Assembly: GCA_002084985.1 (NCBI GenBank)
Contig: MZGO01000008.1
Coordinates: 1 to 14,885 of the forward strand
Direction of reading: 5' to 3'
DNA length: 14,885 nt
Source: Thermotoga sp. 4484_232
GTDB taxonomy: Bacteria; Thermotogota; Thermotogae; Thermotogales; Thermotogaceae
Within the stretch, counting starts at the first letter, position 1; every line of letters begins with the position of its first letter. The translations under genes were made by a program, and so were the position numbers. Below the pieces are notes generated by a model that had not been told where the DNA came from, searched no databases, and worked only from the letters and a program-made list of their open reading frames with translations. This document shows, one piece after another, positions 13,587 through 14,885 of this stretch.

Positions 13587-14063
13587 CTAAATTATAGCAC
13601 CTTCCACTCCTCTGTATGAAATCTTTTTTGATCTCTCGAGTTCATCCTTTATCCTATGTTTTATAGTGTACTCATCAGTTTCCATTATTATCTGCTTGGC
13701 CTTTCCGTTTTTCATGTTTACCACTATGGGAGCCAGAAGGTTGATGGTGGCATCATCTGGTTTGTCCTTCGGTATCACGACCACACACCATACAGAAACG
13801 TCTTCATTCTTCTCAATACCCAAATCCTGTACATCTTTCTCAGGGATGTCGACATGATAATCCAGTCTCACAATCCAAGGATCTATTATGGGAAGGGCGA
13901 CATCCTTGTCCTCCAGCGAAACAAGCCATTTAATGGGCTCAGTCCTCGCAACCGACACGATGGCGAATTTTCTGAGATGATCGAAACCAGGTATCCCCTC
14001 TTCAAATGTTATGATCTCTTTCTCTGAGAGATCCATCTCACCCAGTTTCGTTTTGAAGATCAT
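13587..14063 (-). CDS. fliW: Flagellar assembly factor FliW
   Basis: A 158-residue cytoplasmic protein of normal FliW length. Its blocks are EIITFEEGIPGFDHLRKFAI (the family hallmark FxxGIPGFExxxxF), PIKWLVSLEDKDVALPIIDP, VWCVVVIPKDKPDDATINLL and APIVVNMKNGKAKQIIMETD. FliW binds flagellin and antagonises CsrA, linking flagellin translation to assembly. It lies 6 nt after flgL, as in many bacteria, and GAGGTGA in the flgL end serves as its ribosome site. In Bacillus-type clusters csrA follows fliW; here the B12 leader follows instead and no csrA is in the window. The last codons (GCT ATA ATT TAG) contain the TATAAT of the btu promoter. Confidence 0.95.
   Translation of the reverse strand: MIFKTKLGEMDLSEKEIITFEEGIPGFDHLRKFAIVSVARTEPIKWLVSLEDKDVALPIIDPWIVRLDYHVDIPEKDVQDLGIEKNEDVSVWCVVVIPKDKPDDATINLLAPIVVNMKNGKAKQIIMETDEYTIKHRIKDELERSKKISYRGVEGAII
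13591..13620 (-). promoter_or_regulatory. Promoter of the riboswitch-btuFCD unit
   Basis: Perfect TATAAT at 13596-13591 with TTCATA (four of six to TTGACA) at 13620-13615, 18-base spacer, on the minus strand. It lies inside the 3' end of fliW. Transcription would begin near 13584, about 20 bases before the aptamer P1 stem, which supports it as the true leader start. Confidence 0.62.
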
Positions 14064-14069
14064 CTACCA

Positions 14070-14885
14070 TCACCTCACATAGTCTACGAGTGTATTTTGA
14101 ATGACTCTTGCAGCGGATTTCAAAGCAGCTTGAAGAACCGCTTGTTGCATCGATAGATCCGTCAGAACCTCGGTTATATCCGCGTCCATCTCCTTCGACA
14201 GGTACTCCGTCATGAAAAACTCTAGATCGTTGATTCTCGTCTCGATGAGATCCATAACTTTCATGGATGCACCGACTTTTGCCACATTTTCCATCAACCT
14301 GTCTTCAAACAGAGAGAGCTGCTTGAGAGCAACGTTCGACAAGTACTCCTCAACGTCCTGAGGATTTCTTTTCAAAACATCGATCGCATCCCTCAGCATT
14401 TGAAAAACGTCGACCCCGTTATTCGTTCTGAAAAGATCGTAAACCGTTAAACCATACTTCAGTCTGTATCCCAGAACTTCCACACTTCTGCTGACGTTGG
14501 AATCCGGATTCAGGACGATCGTCCAATCTCCATTGACTTTTTTAACAGGATCTTCATCAAAATCTGCTCCACCGAATATCCTCTCTTCCCCAACCCTCAT
14601 GTTCGCCATTCCAGCAAGACTGTCCAGGATCTTCTCAAGTTCGCGAGCGATCGCAAGCCTCTCATCTTCGGACATGGTGCCGTTTGCCCCTCTGATCAGA
14701 AGCTCCCTGATCCTGTGATATATACTGGAGATCTCTCTGAGGACAGAATCGTACGCGTTAACGTAGTTTTTCACATGATCCACGTTCCTTTTGAACTGCT
14801 CGATCTCTCTCTTTCTGGCATCTATATTACTGGCCCTTGTTGCAACAACCGCATCATCACTGGGATATCTAACCTTGTAACCTGA
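14070..14885 (-). CDS. flgL: Flagellar hook-filament junction protein FlgL (5' end outside window)
   Basis: The frame is open from 14885 to the stop at 14070, giving 271 residues, so the annotated part extends past the first in-window GTG at 14783. The visible N-terminal part reads SGYKVRYPSDDAVVATRASN, the FlgL/flagellin-type SGxxxxxPSDDPxxA motif that normally begins about 25-30 residues from the start, so only a short piece is missing. KRNVDHVKNYVNAYDSVLRE, RELLIRGANGTMSEDE and NMRVGEERIFGGADFDEDPV follow, and the helical C-terminus ends DLSMQQAVLQAALKSAARVI. FlgL (HAP3) joins hook and filament and is exported by the flagellar type III system. fliW follows 6 nt later, in the usual order. 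Confidence 0.92.
   Translation of the reverse strand, partial: SGYKVRYPSDDAVVATRASNIDARKREIEQFKRNVDHVKNYVNAYDSVLREISSIYHRIRELLIRGANGTMSEDERLAIARELEKILDSLAGMANMRVGEERIFGGADFDEDPVKKVNGDWTIVLNPDSNVSRSVEVLGYRLKYGLTVYDLFRTNNGVDVFQMLRDAIDVLKRNPQDVEEYLSNVALKQLSLFEDRLMENVAKVGASMKVMDLIETRINDLEFFMTEYLSKEMDADITEVLTDLSMQQAVLQAALKSAARVIQNTLVDYVR

Overview
The window looks like chromosomal DNA from a hyperthermophilic Thermotoga (T. maritima / T. petrophila / T. neapolitana group). This rests on family-level protein resemblance, the heavy use of AGA/AGG and ATA codons, tightly overlapping genes with strong GGAGG ribosome sites, and the gene pairing flgL-fliW-btuFCD. Species assignment is inference from memory, not a database match.

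Left third (1-5593, + strand): a carbohydrate or cyclitol catabolic operon. It holds the tail of a Gfo/Idh/MocA-type dehydrogenase, a creatininase-family hydrolase, a ribose-type (CUT2) ABC importer (binding protein, short permease, single-domain ATPase), a TIM-barrel sugar epimerase/isomerase, and a DeoR-type regulator. A small ferritin-like protein closes the run. The mix of dehydrogenase, creatininase-fold hydrolase and epimerase resembles the Thermotoga inositol pathway (IolG/IolN/IolO), so uptake and breakdown of inositol or a related polyol is my best inference. Two strong hairpins bracket the binding-protein gene and probably set its mRNA level apart from its neighbours.

Junction region (5594-6414): no intact gene. 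It holds a C-terminal scrap of an acetamidase/formamidase gene, then a 5'-truncated IS200/IS605-type TnpB whose 3' end folds into an omega-RNA-like set of nested hairpins, then AT-rich remnant DNA with another hairpin. It reads as a rearrangement scar.

Middle (6415-10776): a small PKD-like lipoprotein (- strand) with its own promoter and terminator; a divergent hflK-hflC pair for the membrane SPFH complex that modulates FtsH; the flagellar basal-body genes flgB-flgC-fliE on the - strand, ending base-to-base against hflC; and a soluble diguanylate cyclase (GGDEF with intact I-site) on the + strand.

Right third (10761-14885, - strand): flgL (5' end outside the window), fliW, then a cobalamin riboswitch with its own promoter and intrinsic terminator controlling btuF-btuC-btuD. 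The riboswitch shows that this FecCD-type ABC transporter, a type often labelled iron(III) transport, is a vitamin B12 or corrinoid importer. The permeases of both ABC systems in the window look shorter than their families.
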